A DNA stretch of 9,341 nt from an uncultured Selenomonadales bacterium (lineage in GTDB: Bacteria; Bacillota_C; Negativicutes; Selenomonadales; Selenomonadaceae), in NCBI GenBank assembly GCA_937916025.1, contig CALGGX010000126.1:1-9341 (forward strand), read 5' to 3'. The position numbers and the translations under genes were made by a program. Under the pieces are notes generated by a model, which saw nothing but the letters and a program-made list of their open reading frames with translations, searched no databases and was not told the DNA's origin. Shown piece by piece: positions 1 through 6,658 of this stretch. Within the stretch, counting starts at the first letter, position 1; every line of letters starts with the position of its first letter.

Positions 1-179
1 AGAACCGCATTGTTGATAAAGCCCATAAGCAGCTTTTTTTCATAATCAGACAGCTGATTCTTTTCCACCCACAAAAGAACTGCAAAGCTTGCGCCGGCCG
101 CCAAAAATGCGGCGAAGGTGGCGCCCGTCCATAATTTTATTGCCCTTGTAACCCTTGTTTCTCTTCTGTTTTGTTCCAT
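1..179 (-). CDS. N-terminus of a small membrane protein of unknown function (partial, runs off the window)
   Basis: An open frame begins at ATG 179-177 and stays open to the left edge, giving the first 59 residues (MEQNRRETRVTRAIKLW...). A basic N-terminus is followed by one hydrophobic segment at about residues 17-38 (small residues A, G, F, L and V between two W residues), then a charged stretch. This looks like a signal anchor with the N-terminus inside. A strong Shine-Dalgarno site (AAGGGGAAGG) ends 2-3 bases before the ATG. The frame starts 23 bases after the stop of the preceding gene, so it may be the next gene of the same operon. All four arginines are AGA or AGG, whereas most genes here prefer CGN. 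I do not recognise the family, and the visible part is too short to assign a function. Confidence 0.7.
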   Translation of the reverse strand, partial: MEQNRRETRVTRAIKLWTGATFAAFLAAGASFAVLLWVEKNQLSDYEKKLLMGFINNAV

Positions 180-202
180 AACCTTCCCCTTTTCCTTCTC
201 AT

Positions 203-868
203 TCATCCGTTCTTGCAGGCTTTCCTTCTCCCCAAGCCGGGTCCGGCGGCTTCCTCGCCCTTCTGTTGTTCCTCTTGCGCCCTCAGCTCTTTGAACCAAT
301 CGGGGAAGATATCATCGACGGGACACGTTTCGAGCGTTCCGGCTTGGAGCTGATCGATCTGATCTTGCAAGTCTTCAACGAAATCTTCTTTGCCTTCGTC
401 GGCGAAACCGAACCACGACGCCTCGTACATCACATCGACCATCAGCTCATAAATATTTTGTTGAGTGTATTCGTCATCGGACACGAAATAGCCCATGATC
501 TCCGATTGCGGATCGAGATCGTAACCGTAATTGGTTGCCTCCTCGCCCTGCTCGATCACATCCTCGAGGTTCACGTATGGGAAGCACGGTTCGGGCTTAC
601 ACTTCGACAGATCGGAAATAGTTTTGAAAGCATAAAACAATCCGTGTTTGCCGTCCGGCGGTGTGATCTTCAAAAGCCGCAACCGATCGAGATACGCGCC
701 GTAAAATTCTTCAGCGTGCTCGCGTTCCTGTCTGATCGTCTTATAATGAGCCTCCGACTCCTCGTCGCGATAATAGTCAAGAATGTCACGCCGAACGCGG
801 TACAGATAAGAGTCGATCAGCCGCTCTCGATCGAGTTCGCGCAGATGCTGTTGCACTGTCTTCAACAT
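203..868 (-). CDS. Acidic protein of unknown function, paralogue B of a tandem pair (faint DUF6557 resemblance)
   Basis: 221 residues from ATG 868-866. A TTG one codon upstream is also open, but GAGGAG lies 6 bases before the ATG. The protein is paralogous to the gene just upstream: both begin MLKT(I/V)Q..LRELDRE.LI, and both contain DRLR.LK at about residues 61-68, a central EPC...V.L(E/D)(D/E)V(I/L)E.G stretch, and (Q/E)IMG(F/Y).VSDD.YTQ followed by EASWFG(Y/F)ADE at about 150-157. The C-terminal 25 residues (Q/E/K then G/R rich) do not match the paralogue. There is no signal peptide or membrane segment, so it is probably cytoplasmic. From memory the layout, an LG/MG motif followed about 25 residues later by E-x(3)-(F/W)-(F/x)-G-(Y/F), resembles DUF6557, a Bacillota family of unknown function. 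I could not check this. No catalytic motif is visible. Confidence 0.85.
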   Translation of the reverse strand: MLKTVQQHLRELDRERLIDSYLYRVRRDILDYYRDEESEAHYKTIRQEREHAEEFYGAYLDRLRLLKITPPDGKHGLFYAFKTISDLSKCKPEPCFPYVNLEDVIEQGEEATNYGYDLDPQSEIMGYFVSDDEYTQQNIYELMVDVMYEASWFGFADEGKEDFVEDLQDQIDQLQAGTLETCPVDDIFPDWFKELRAQEEQQKGEEAAGPGLGRRKACKNG

Positions 869-871
869 CAA

Positions 872-1573
872 TCACTCCTCACGACGCAAGTTCTTTTGGA
901 TCAATCGCAATTGCGTTTTGTTCGCTCGAGTGTTGTATTGATTGACCATATCGCTCGCCCGACGCCACACTTCTTCAAACTCCCGATCGACTTCCCGATC
1001 GAGCGTGGGCTCGTAGTCGTCATCATCGAACTCGATCTCCGAATCATCGTCTAAGATCGGATTGTTGATGCTGTCAATGACTTCAGCCTTATCCTCGTCC
1101 GCATAGCCGAACCACGAAGCCTCATGCATCACCGCGACCGCCAGATCATAGCGATGATTTTGAGTGTACCGATCATCGGACACCAGAAAGCCCATGATCT
1201 GTTCCTGACTGCAGAGTTTGTAGGAATAATTTTCGGCGGCGTCGCCGTGCTCGAGCACTTCATCGAGATGCACGAACTCACAACACGGCTCGGTTTCGTA
1301 ATTGAGCGCGTCACTGATCCGATCGTAAAGGTAAAGCAATCCGATCTTGCCGTCGTCGAGCGGAGCCGTTTTCAAATCCCGCAACCGATCGACGTACTCA
1401 CCGATATTTTTCATCGTGCGCCGATAAATTTCTTCGAGCGTCAGATCGGCGATATCGGATTGCTCGACATTGCAATACGCCTCAACAATCCGATCGCGAA
1501 TACGATACTCGTAATCCTCAATCAGCTGTTCCCGATCGAGTTCGCGCAAGTACTCTTGAATTGTCTTCAACAA
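872..1573 (-). CDS. Acidic protein of unknown function, paralogue A of a tandem pair (faint DUF6557 resemblance)
   Basis: 233 residues. I place the start at TTG 1573-1571, because GGAGG sits 5 bases upstream and the protein then begins MLKTIQEYLREL in register with its paralogue. The longer frame from TTG 1585 would put the Shine-Dalgarno site inside the gene. Shared blocks with the downstream paralogue are DRLRDLK (62-68), the EPC region (95-97), QIMGFLVSDDRYTQ (about 125-138) and EASWFGYADE (151-160). After residue 170 it carries its own acidic tail with runs of D (about 175-187) and then a basic end. The gene lies 22 bases after the HNH nuclease-like gene and 3 bases before its paralogue, so the three are probably cotranscribed. 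Strong acidity and tandem duplication would suit an immunity or antidote role, but that is inference. The DUF6557 comparison is from memory and unverified. Confidence 0.85.
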   Translation of the reverse strand: MLKTIQEYLRELDREQLIEDYEYRIRDRIVEAYCNVEQSDIADLTLEEIYRRTMKNIGEYVDRLRDLKTAPLDDGKIGLLYLYDRISDALNYETEPCCEFVHLDEVLEHGDAAENYSYKLCSQEQIMGFLVSDDRYTQNHRYDLAVAVMHEASWFGYADEDKAEVIDSINNPILDDDSEIEFDDDDYEPTLDREVDREFEEVWRRASDMVNQYNTRANKTQLRLIQKNLRREE

Positions 1574-1595
1574 CGCCGCCTCCAATCAAATTCGC

Positions 1596-2459
1596 TCAGA
1601 TGAGCCGTTCCAATCCCTCACGAATTGCCTTGCGAATGATCGCATCACGCGCCTTGAGAAAATCCTCAAATTTCAAGACCTCCGTCGGGACGCAATGATT
1701 GATCCTGTATTGTTTATTGATTTCGGTATCGCTTTTGCCGAACTTGCCTTCGACCCACTCATTAAAATCGGTATTGCCCTTGCTCTTATTCTCGCTTTCG
1801 CTGAGCAACTGAAGGTTTGCGAGCGAATTGACTCCGTCGGCGTCCTTGAATTTACTTTTCGGGAACATGTGATCGACATCGTTCTTATCCCTGACGATTT
1901 TCTGATCGTGGAACGTCGCCAGCGCCAATTTCACCGTCTTATCCTTATACTTCACGTCGATAATTTCGGTAATGGTGTTGTCGATGATCGCCTCAACATT
2001 GACGGTGTCGGCGTCGGAGGCAAGCATCTCCCACAGGGGAAAACCGTCGTCGGCTTTGTCCTTCAATATCCCTTGCAATCTGTTGAGAGTGGTGTCACCG
2101 CTCTTGCCGAAAATCCCCTTGATGTTGGCGACGATGAACCACCAGCGAATGCGCTCCCAATCGCCGCCGAATTTCTTATTGTCTTGCTTCAAATGTTCGG
2201 TATTATTATGCTTGTAAATGTAATAGGCGATGGGAATGAGCGAGTTGTTGGAAGCGAAATGATCTTTATTGAAGCCGAACGAATTGATCAGTCGGACAGT
2301 CAGACGAATCGCATCGAGCAACTTATCCCGGTTGGCAGCGATGAACCCCATATTGTCTTTGAAGTTTTGAACCTTGAAATGAACATCGCCGTCGGACAAA
2401 AACAGAAACGTCTTAAGCACGGTATCCTTATCGAGCTCGTACAATGTATTGGCACTCAT
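1596..2459 (-). CDS. Stand-alone C-terminal half of a DUF262/DUF1524 (GmrSD-like) HNH nuclease
   Basis: 287 residues from ATG 2459-2457. The protein matches my knowledge of the second half of DUF262-containing type IV restriction-like proteins. It has the linker block LKTFLFLSDGDVHFKVQNF (about 15-33), a helical core with NNSLIPIAYYIYK (71-83), and a C-terminal DUF1524/HNH region with DHMFPKS (196-202) and NLQLL...N.SKG (215-228). D196 and H197 are the expected nuclease residues. The N-terminal DUF262 NTPase domain, with its DGQQR-type motif, is absent here and from the gene upstream. The start is nevertheless well formed: AGAGGTGATC ends 4 bases upstream, and the ATG overlaps the stop of the previous gene (ATGA). 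Full-length relatives act in restriction of modified DNA. Whether this half cuts DNA alone, needs a partner, or is a remnant cannot be decided here. The gene looks more AT-rich than its neighbours, possibly a sign of transfer. Confidence 0.85.
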   Translation of the reverse strand: MSANTLYELDKDTVLKTFLFLSDGDVHFKVQNFKDNMGFIAANRDKLLDAIRLTVRLINSFGFNKDHFASNNSLIPIAYYIYKHNNTEHLKQDNKKFGGDWERIRWWFIVANIKGIFGKSGDTTLNRLQGILKDKADDGFPLWEMLASDADTVNVEAIIDNTITEIIDVKYKDKTVKLALATFHDQKIVRDKNDVDHMFPKSKFKDADGVNSLANLQLLSESENKSKGNTDFNEWVEGKFGKSDTEINKQYRINHCVPTEVLKFEDFLKARDAIIRKAIREGLERLI

Positions 2460-3166
2460 CGTTGATCACCTCTAATCTCAAACGCCCGAATTTCGTCTGC
2501 CGTAATCTCGTAGCCCGCCATGTAAATTCCGCGTCCACGACATTTATCGAACAGCCTGCGATTCCGATTGAAGACAACTCGATCCCACTTGTCGCTCAAC
2601 AATACGATCGTGCTCTTATGCCAATCCTTCATCGAGATTTGCCCGACGTACCTGTCGATGACGTCATAAAGCACGTGTTCGAGCGAGTCTTCGCCACGAC
2701 AGATCGCCAAAAGCCTCGGAGATAATTCTTCCGTCTCGAATTGCATCGGGTACGCATTGAACCACGGCACAGGCTCTGTCTTACGCTCGGGTCTCTTCCA
2801 ATCAATCGCCTCCGCATTCGGTACGAGGAACGGATTTTGTTCGAGCAACTCAAGCGCGTTCGTTTCGATCAATCGATCGAGCACCTCAAGCGGCGATTTC
2901 TTGAATTTCGACAGTGCTTTTTCGATCGTGATCGTGAAGTAGAAATCCTCCCGACCGCTCAGGCTCAACCACTCCGCGCGGAACTCCTCAATCGTCTTGT
3001 CAATCGACGGGTCGTCATACGGCTCGGTTTTTAACCAATCGGCAACGTGCTCCGCGAGATGCCCGATGTAGCACGTCCACATATGCCCCATGTCGGGCGA
3101 CGGCAGACGCGTGAACATGTGCCGGAAATTGAAGCTCCGATCGAGTTCTTCGGCAGTATAAATCAT
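2456..3166 (-). CDS. Hypothetical protein, 236 aa, coupled to the HNH nuclease gene
   Basis: The frame runs from ATG 3166-3164, with GAGAGG 5 bases upstream, to TGA 2458-2456. The stop overlaps the next gene's start by four bases, which implies translational coupling and a functional link to the HNH module. I do not recognise the family. The sequence has aromatic-rich stretches (FNFRHMF near residue 12, PWFNAYPMQF near 133), a helical middle, and a C-terminal part (about 183-225) that reads like alternating strands: STIVLLSDKWDRVVFNRNRRLF, then GRGIYMAGYEITADEIRAF. There is no membrane segment, signal peptide, Walker motif or DUF262 DGQQR motif, so it is not the missing half of the nuclease. 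It is probably cytoplasmic. A partner or regulator of the nuclease is possible by position only. Confidence 0.8.
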   Translation of the reverse strand: MIYTAEELDRSFNFRHMFTRLPSPDMGHMWTCYIGHLAEHVADWLKTEPYDDPSIDKTIEEFRAEWLSLSGREDFYFTITIEKALSKFKKSPLEVLDRLIETNALELLEQNPFLVPNAEAIDWKRPERKTEPVPWFNAYPMQFETEELSPRLLAICRGEDSLEHVLYDVIDRYVGQISMKDWHKSTIVLLSDKWDRVVFNRNRRLFDKCRGRGIYMAGYEITADEIRAFEIRGDQR

Positions 3167-3192
3167 GAGGACCTCTCCCTTCGATTGAATTG

Positions 3193-3213
3193 AAAAAGTC
3201 GCGTCACCGACGC
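3193..3213 (-). terminator. Weak hairpin plus T5, possible terminator or attenuator
   Basis: On the minus strand, 20 bases after the stop of the 98-residue gene, GCGTC-GGT-GACGC can form a 5-bp GC-rich stem. An alternative GTCG/CGAC pairing reaches directly to a run of five T. The stem is short, so termination would be partial at best. No convincing promoter lies between it and the next gene, which argues for attenuation within one operon rather than a true end. Confidence 0.3.
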
Positions 3214-3232
3214 CGCCTGTCCACAGAACTCA

Positions 3233-3529
3233 TCAATCACCGTCAAAGTCATCTCTCAATCGCCTTGAAAACTTCCCTGCCTTTATGCTGTCAAGCAAAT
3301 CTTGATGGAAATCTTTCATGAGCTCCACAATGTGCCGGACTTTTTCGGCGGTGTAGCCCTCTACCGTGAAGACCTTGCCTTCCGGAATGCGGAAGACAAC
3401 GCGCTTGTTGTCGTGATTGCTGACCGCCATTTGGAACGATTGACCCATCACTCCGTACACGATGACGGCATCGCCTTTGCCGATCAGATCGTCGTTGAAG
3501 TCGCATTTGGAGAAATCGTATAACGTCAC
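3233..3529 (-). CDS. Small hypothetical protein, 98 aa, downstream of the ADP-ribosylglycohydrolase
   Basis: The start is GTG 3529-3527. AAAGGTGAG lies about 8 bases upstream and overlaps the stop of the ADP-ribosylglycohydrolase gene, so the two genes are 9 bases apart and probably translated from one message. The N-terminal two thirds looks like a small beta domain (DAVIVYGVMGQSFQMAVSN, then RVVFRIPEGKVFTVEGY, residues about 20-59). A helix follows (TAEKVRHIVELMKDFHQDLLDSI, about 60-82), then a charged tail ending DDFDGD. No cysteine cluster, membrane segment or known motif is visible. I do not recognise it. The tight link to the hydrolase suggests a partner or accessory protein, by position only. 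A frame shifted by one base (from 3542) is also open but gives arginine-rich low-complexity sequence and is a shadow. Confidence 0.75.
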   Translation of the reverse strand: MTLYDFSKCDFNDDLIGKGDAVIVYGVMGQSFQMAVSNHDNKRVVFRIPEGKVFTVEGYTAEKVRHIVELMKDFHQDLLDSIKAGKFSRRLRDDFDGD

Positions 3530-3538
3530 TGTCGCATC

Positions 3539-4480
3539 TCACCTTTCAATCGCATTGAAAAACTCCGCCGAAATGTTGTCGAGCAGAGTCTTGTTTTTGA
3601 GCACATCGAGCCACTCGTCGGGAATCTTATCGATGCCGTAAGCAATGCCGCCAAGTCCGCCCGCGATCGCCGCAACCGTATCGGTATCGCCACCGAGATT
3701 GACTGCCTTCAGCGCGAGCTCCCGATAGTTCGTCGTGTTGAGCAAACACCAAACCGCCGCTTCGAGACTGTCAACGACGTAGCCGCTGCTCTTGATCGCA
3801 TCTTCATCGAACGCGTCGAACTTCGGATCAAGCAACCGCTCGAAATGTTTCAGTTCTCCGGCGAAGTCTTTGCGATAGAACTCTTCCGCGCGGCTCGTTC
3901 CGATCGATACCGCCTCGGCGATCGTTTTGCCGTCGATCAACTGCTCCGCAATCAGACAGTACATCCCGCACGAGATCATGCTCCGAGCATGCGCGTGCGT
4001 CAACGCCGAGATTTTTTCGATCGCTTCCAAGCTCGACTCATCGATCGGTTTGCAATAAAACGCCATCGGCAGGATCCGCATCAGCGAGCCGTTGCCGTTC
4101 GAGCCCCCTTCCGTCAACCCGCACTGAGAGATCGGAACGCCGTCGAGAAAACGCTCGATCGCCGTCGCCGTCGTGTTGCCGACATCAAAACAGTGATTGT
4201 TGGCGGTGAACTCGTCGTTCTCAAGCCACTCGACGAAATTATTCATGATGTCCTCGAGATCGAGCTTTTTGAGCCGTGCAATACTTTCCATCGTTGCGAT
4301 CATCATGCCGGTGTCGTCCGACCAAGTACCCGCCGGTTGATCCCACACGCCGCCGTCCGTCATGCCCTCGACGGGATTTTTGCGAAGTCTCGCGCGGCTC
4401 ATAAATTCGACGGGCACGCCCAACGCGTCCGCCACCGCCAGCCCGTACACCATCGACCGCACCGTTTTCAATTCGATCAT
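3539..4480 (-). CDS. ADP-ribosylglycohydrolase (DraG/ARH family)
   Basis: 313 residues from ATG 4480-4478, which has GGAGGG 7 bases upstream. An upstream in-frame TTG at 4501 would place that site inside the gene. This family removes ADP-ribose from modified proteins or nucleic acids using two Mg ions. The hallmarks are present in order: G-x(4)-DALG (13-21), TWSDDTGM (52-59; metal-binding T, D, D), GGSNGNGSLMR (125-135), ALTHAHA (159-165), and GGDTDTVAAIAGGLGG (263-278; metal-binding D265, D267 and T268). Length and all-helical layout match full-length DraG-type enzymes, so it is likely active. The substrate is unknown: no ADP-ribosyltransferase is recognisable in the window, nor nitrogenase genes that would suggest classic DraG. 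The gene follows the helical paralogue by 22 bases in the XRE-led train. In such settings these enzymes can reverse a toxin's ADP-ribosylation, but that role is inference. Confidence 0.93.
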   Translation of the reverse strand: MIELKTVRSMVYGLAVADALGVPVEFMSRARLRKNPVEGMTDGGVWDQPAGTWSDDTGMMIATMESIARLKKLDLEDIMNNFVEWLENDEFTANNHCFDVGNTTATAIERFLDGVPISQCGLTEGGSNGNGSLMRILPMAFYCKPIDESSLEAIEKISALTHAHARSMISCGMYCLIAEQLIDGKTIAEAVSIGTSRAEEFYRKDFAGELKHFERLLDPKFDAFDEDAIKSSGYVVDSLEAAVWCLLNTTNYRELALKAVNLGGDTDTVAAIAGGLGGIAYGIDKIPDEWLDVLKNKTLLDNISAEFFNAIER

Positions 4481-4502
4481 TGCAATTCCCTCCGCAATCA
4501 AT

Positions 4503-5327
4503 TCAAGGCAAACGTTTCCACGGCTTTTCGATCAACTCTCGACGCCGCTCCCAACGCTTGACATCTTTATCGCGCCCGAGTTCTTTCAACAATTCGATTG
4601 CCATGACCGCCTGCCGGAGATTCCAATCCCGAACGTCCGAGTCCTCACCGTTGTCGATGTTGTCACGCAGTCTTTCGACCTTTTTGAGCAGAATGCGCTC
4701 ATAAATTTTTTGTGCAAGTTTCGGCTCACCGAAGGCGATCAATATCCGTTTGAGTTTGCGAGCCGACACGACCGACACAATATCGTCGCGTTTCGACAAT
4801 CGCTCAAGTTCGTCAAGGTCGTCAAAGATCGTCCGTCGAAGTTCTTCGTGCTCCGACAGTTGATTGACATTGAGAAGTGCGTCCGCATAATCGAGCACCG
4901 GCGTCGATTCACTGAACAGGGAATCGGGGATCGGATATTTTTTCGACAGCTCATAATCGAGCCGTGTAACTTTCAATTGATCTACGCCGCTCCAATCGTC
5001 GAGCTCATTGCAGGATCTGACGATGATCTTCACCGTATGAAACAGCAATTTATTTGTTTCGTCCGACGCCTCCGCATTCGACAGAGCATCATACGCCGCC
5101 AACGCATATTTTTTGGTGCTGTCATAAATCCGTCCTTCGATGTCGAGTTGTGCGTGCTCGACTGAAAGAAATGCATACTCGAATCCGCGCGACTCATTTT
5201 CGATCTCCTTGAGCAATTCTTTGATCACCGAATACATTTCGCCCGCAAAACCGTAGACGCCGATCGCATCGAAATCGGCAACAGCTTGTTTTTGAGCCCG
5301 CTCATACTTCTCGATCACATCACTCAA
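4503..5327 (-). CDS. Helical protein of unknown function, intact member of a tandem pair
   Basis: 274 residues. I place the start at TTG 5327-5325, which overlaps the TGA of the upstream paralogue (TTGA) and has GGAGG 8 bases upstream. The longer frame to 5387 would overlap the paralogue by 64 bases and adds unsupported sequence. The protein is almost all helix and rich in charged residues. Strong blocks shared with the upstream copy are RGFEYAF (47-53), CNELDDWSGVD (106-116), LSEHEEL (157-163), ARKLKR.LIA.G (189-200), ERILL (210-214), DWNLRQA (234-240) and LLKELGRD (246-253). The spacing of helices suggests a TPR-like or other alpha-alpha repeat fold, so a binding rather than catalytic role is likely. 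No signal peptide, membrane segment or metal motif is seen. I do not recognise the family. Confidence 0.85.
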   Translation of the reverse strand: MSDVIEKYERAQKQAVADFDAIGVYGFAGEMYSVIKELLKEIENESRGFEYAFLSVEHAQLDIEGRIYDSTKKYALAAYDALSNAEASDETNKLLFHTVKIIVRSCNELDDWSGVDQLKVTRLDYELSKKYPIPDSLFSESTPVLDYADALLNVNQLSEHEELRRTIFDDLDELERLSKRDDIVSVVSARKLKRILIAFGEPKLAQKIYERILLKKVERLRDNIDNGEDSDVRDWNLRQAVMAIELLKELGRDKDVKRWERRRELIEKPWKRLP

Positions 5328-6137
5328 CGTAATCGCCTCCGATCGTTCCGACGGCTCGCAATCAATTCGCGATACGTCGTCCACCATTTGAGATCATCTT
5401 CGCGCCCCAGTTCCTTCAGCAGTTCGAGCACCTCGTCCGCCTGTGACAGATTCCAATTGCGCATGCCTTCGGGATCATAGCAATCGTTATGAATGTTGTC
5501 GCTACAGTTTTCAATCCGATAGAGCAATATCCGTTCAAACATCTTATTCGCGCGTTTTTTCGACCCGCATGCAATCAGCACCCGCTTGAGCTTATGCGCA
5601 AACATAACTCCGTCATGGCAACGCGTCAGCTTCAGGCAGTTGTTGACGATAAACTTCTGCAGCTCCTCATGCTCCGACAGTTGATCGACGGCAAGAAAGG
5701 TGTCCGCATATTCGACCGCCGCTTCAATCAACAAATGATCGGAACGAAATCTCGGTGCCAACTCATAATTGATCCGCGTGATCTTCAATCGATCGACGCC
5801 GCTCCAATCGTCGAGCTCATTGCACGCGTCGACGACGATATCAGCCGCATCATTCAACCGCTGATCAACTTCATCGGACTTTGGCAGAGTCAACAGCAGA
5901 TCGATCGCCGCCGCCCCGTATTCTTTCACCCGCGCATAATCTTTCAAGTCCCGATCATACACCGCGTGTTCGAGCAAAAAAAAATGCGTATTCAAATCCG
6001 CGCGGAGCATTCTCGAGCACCTTCAAATTTTTTTCGATCGCCTTGAGCATGTACTTCGCCGTGCCCTCACGTCTGAGATGCCAATACATGTTATCGACCG
6101 CGTCTTTCAGCCGATTGTACTCTTCGATCGTCGCAAT
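5324..6137 (-). pseudogene. Frameshifted paralogue of the helical protein (T9 run)
   Basis: Two overlapping frames together reproduce the sister gene. The first, from about 6137, reads IATIEEYNRLKDAV... to RGFEYAFFF and then stops at 5957-5955. The second, open from ATG 6010, carries on from LLEHAVYDRD to the stop at 5326-5324. They meet at nine T on the coding strand (5984-5976). With eight T the sequence reads EYAFFLLEHA, aligns without gaps to EYAFLSVEHA in the sister, and gives about 270 codons against 274. GGAGG lies just after the regulator's stop, but the expected start has no ATG, GTG or TTG near it: ATT 6137 is closest, and the first in-frame ATG is 6089. An internal ATG at 6010 with GAAGGTG upstream might still allow a 228-residue product. 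It could be a decaying gene, a phase-variable gene, a slippage-expressed gene or a base-call error. Confidence 0.8.
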
Positions 6138-6146
6138 CGCCTCCGA

Positions 6147-6635
6147 TCACTCCCGTTTGATCAACTTGTCGAGGAATGCCCTGCGCTCGTCCCGAATGTG
6201 TTGGTCGAACTGACGCATCGCATTTTGAGTGTACCGCACGAACACCTCTCGACTTGCAAACGAAATTTTTTCCTGCGTCGCCGGTTTGTAGTCGAGTACA
6301 TTGCTGTCGTCCGCCTTAAAAAATTTTTCCTGCTCGACCTCTCGCACCAAGTTGATGATCCCTCCGTCGTCGATCTCCACCGCATAGCCCGCCGAGCTCC
6401 AATACTCCTCCGCTTCCGTGAACAGCATCGTCTTATATCCCAGCAGATCGTTCGGCGTCGTCCCGAGCATGTCCGATATCTTGATCAGATTCTCGACCGT
6501 CGGATATCGCCTGCCGCGCTCAAAATCGCCGTAACTCACCAACGTCATCTGCAGCTCGTCCGCCATCTGCTGCCGTGAGATGTCTGCCTCCTTCCTCATT
6601 CTTCTCAATCGATCGGCGAATTTTCCTATCGACAT
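6147..6635 (-). CDS. XRE-family helix-turn-helix transcriptional regulator
   Basis: 162 residues from ATG 6635-6633, preceded by GGAGG at 8 bases. Earlier in-frame starts up to 6671 lie over the promoter and are unlikely. An HTH_3/Cro-CI type domain spans residues 5-67: FADRLRRMRKEADISRQQMAD, then the recognition region VSYGDFERGRRYPTVENLIKIS and MLGTTPNDLLGY. The remaining 95 residues have no recognised enzymatic motif. They include TEAEEYWSSAGYAVEID and a charged helical end, and probably serve oligomerisation or signal sensing. There is no LexA-like Ser-Lys protease motif and no ImmA-type HExxH partner. It is the first gene behind the promoter and lies just before the frameshifted helical gene, so it likely controls itself and the train downstream. 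Its N-terminal part uses AGA and AGG codons more than the neighbouring genes do. Confidence 0.9.
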   Translation of the reverse strand: MSIGKFADRLRRMRKEADISRQQMADELQMTLVSYGDFERGRRYPTVENLIKISDMLGTTPNDLLGYKTMLFTEAEEYWSSAGYAVEIDDGGIINLVREVEQEKFFKADDSNVLDYKPATQEKISFASREVFVRYTQNAMRQFDQHIRDERRAFLDKLIKRE

Positions 6636-6658
6636 TGTTTTGTCCTCCATCTGTTGAT

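Noticed and set aside
266..1054. Long plus-strand open frame across both acidic paralogue genes
   Set aside because: It is antisense to two well-supported genes, spans their junction, has no ribosome binding site, and its sequence reads as the complement of conserved coding blocks.
1695..2465. Plus-strand open frame opposite the HNH nuclease gene
   Set aside because: The minus-strand protein has clear DUF1524 motifs; the plus frame is a shadow caused by codon bias.
4362..5165. Plus-strand open frame opposite the hydrolase and helical genes
   Set aside because: It crosses two real genes and contains no recognisable domain or start signal.
5324..6010. 228-residue frame as a complete independent gene
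   Set aside because: Its first eight residues are out of frame with the conserved paralogue sequence that lies upstream, so it is better read as the second part of a frameshifted gene, although internal initiation is possible.
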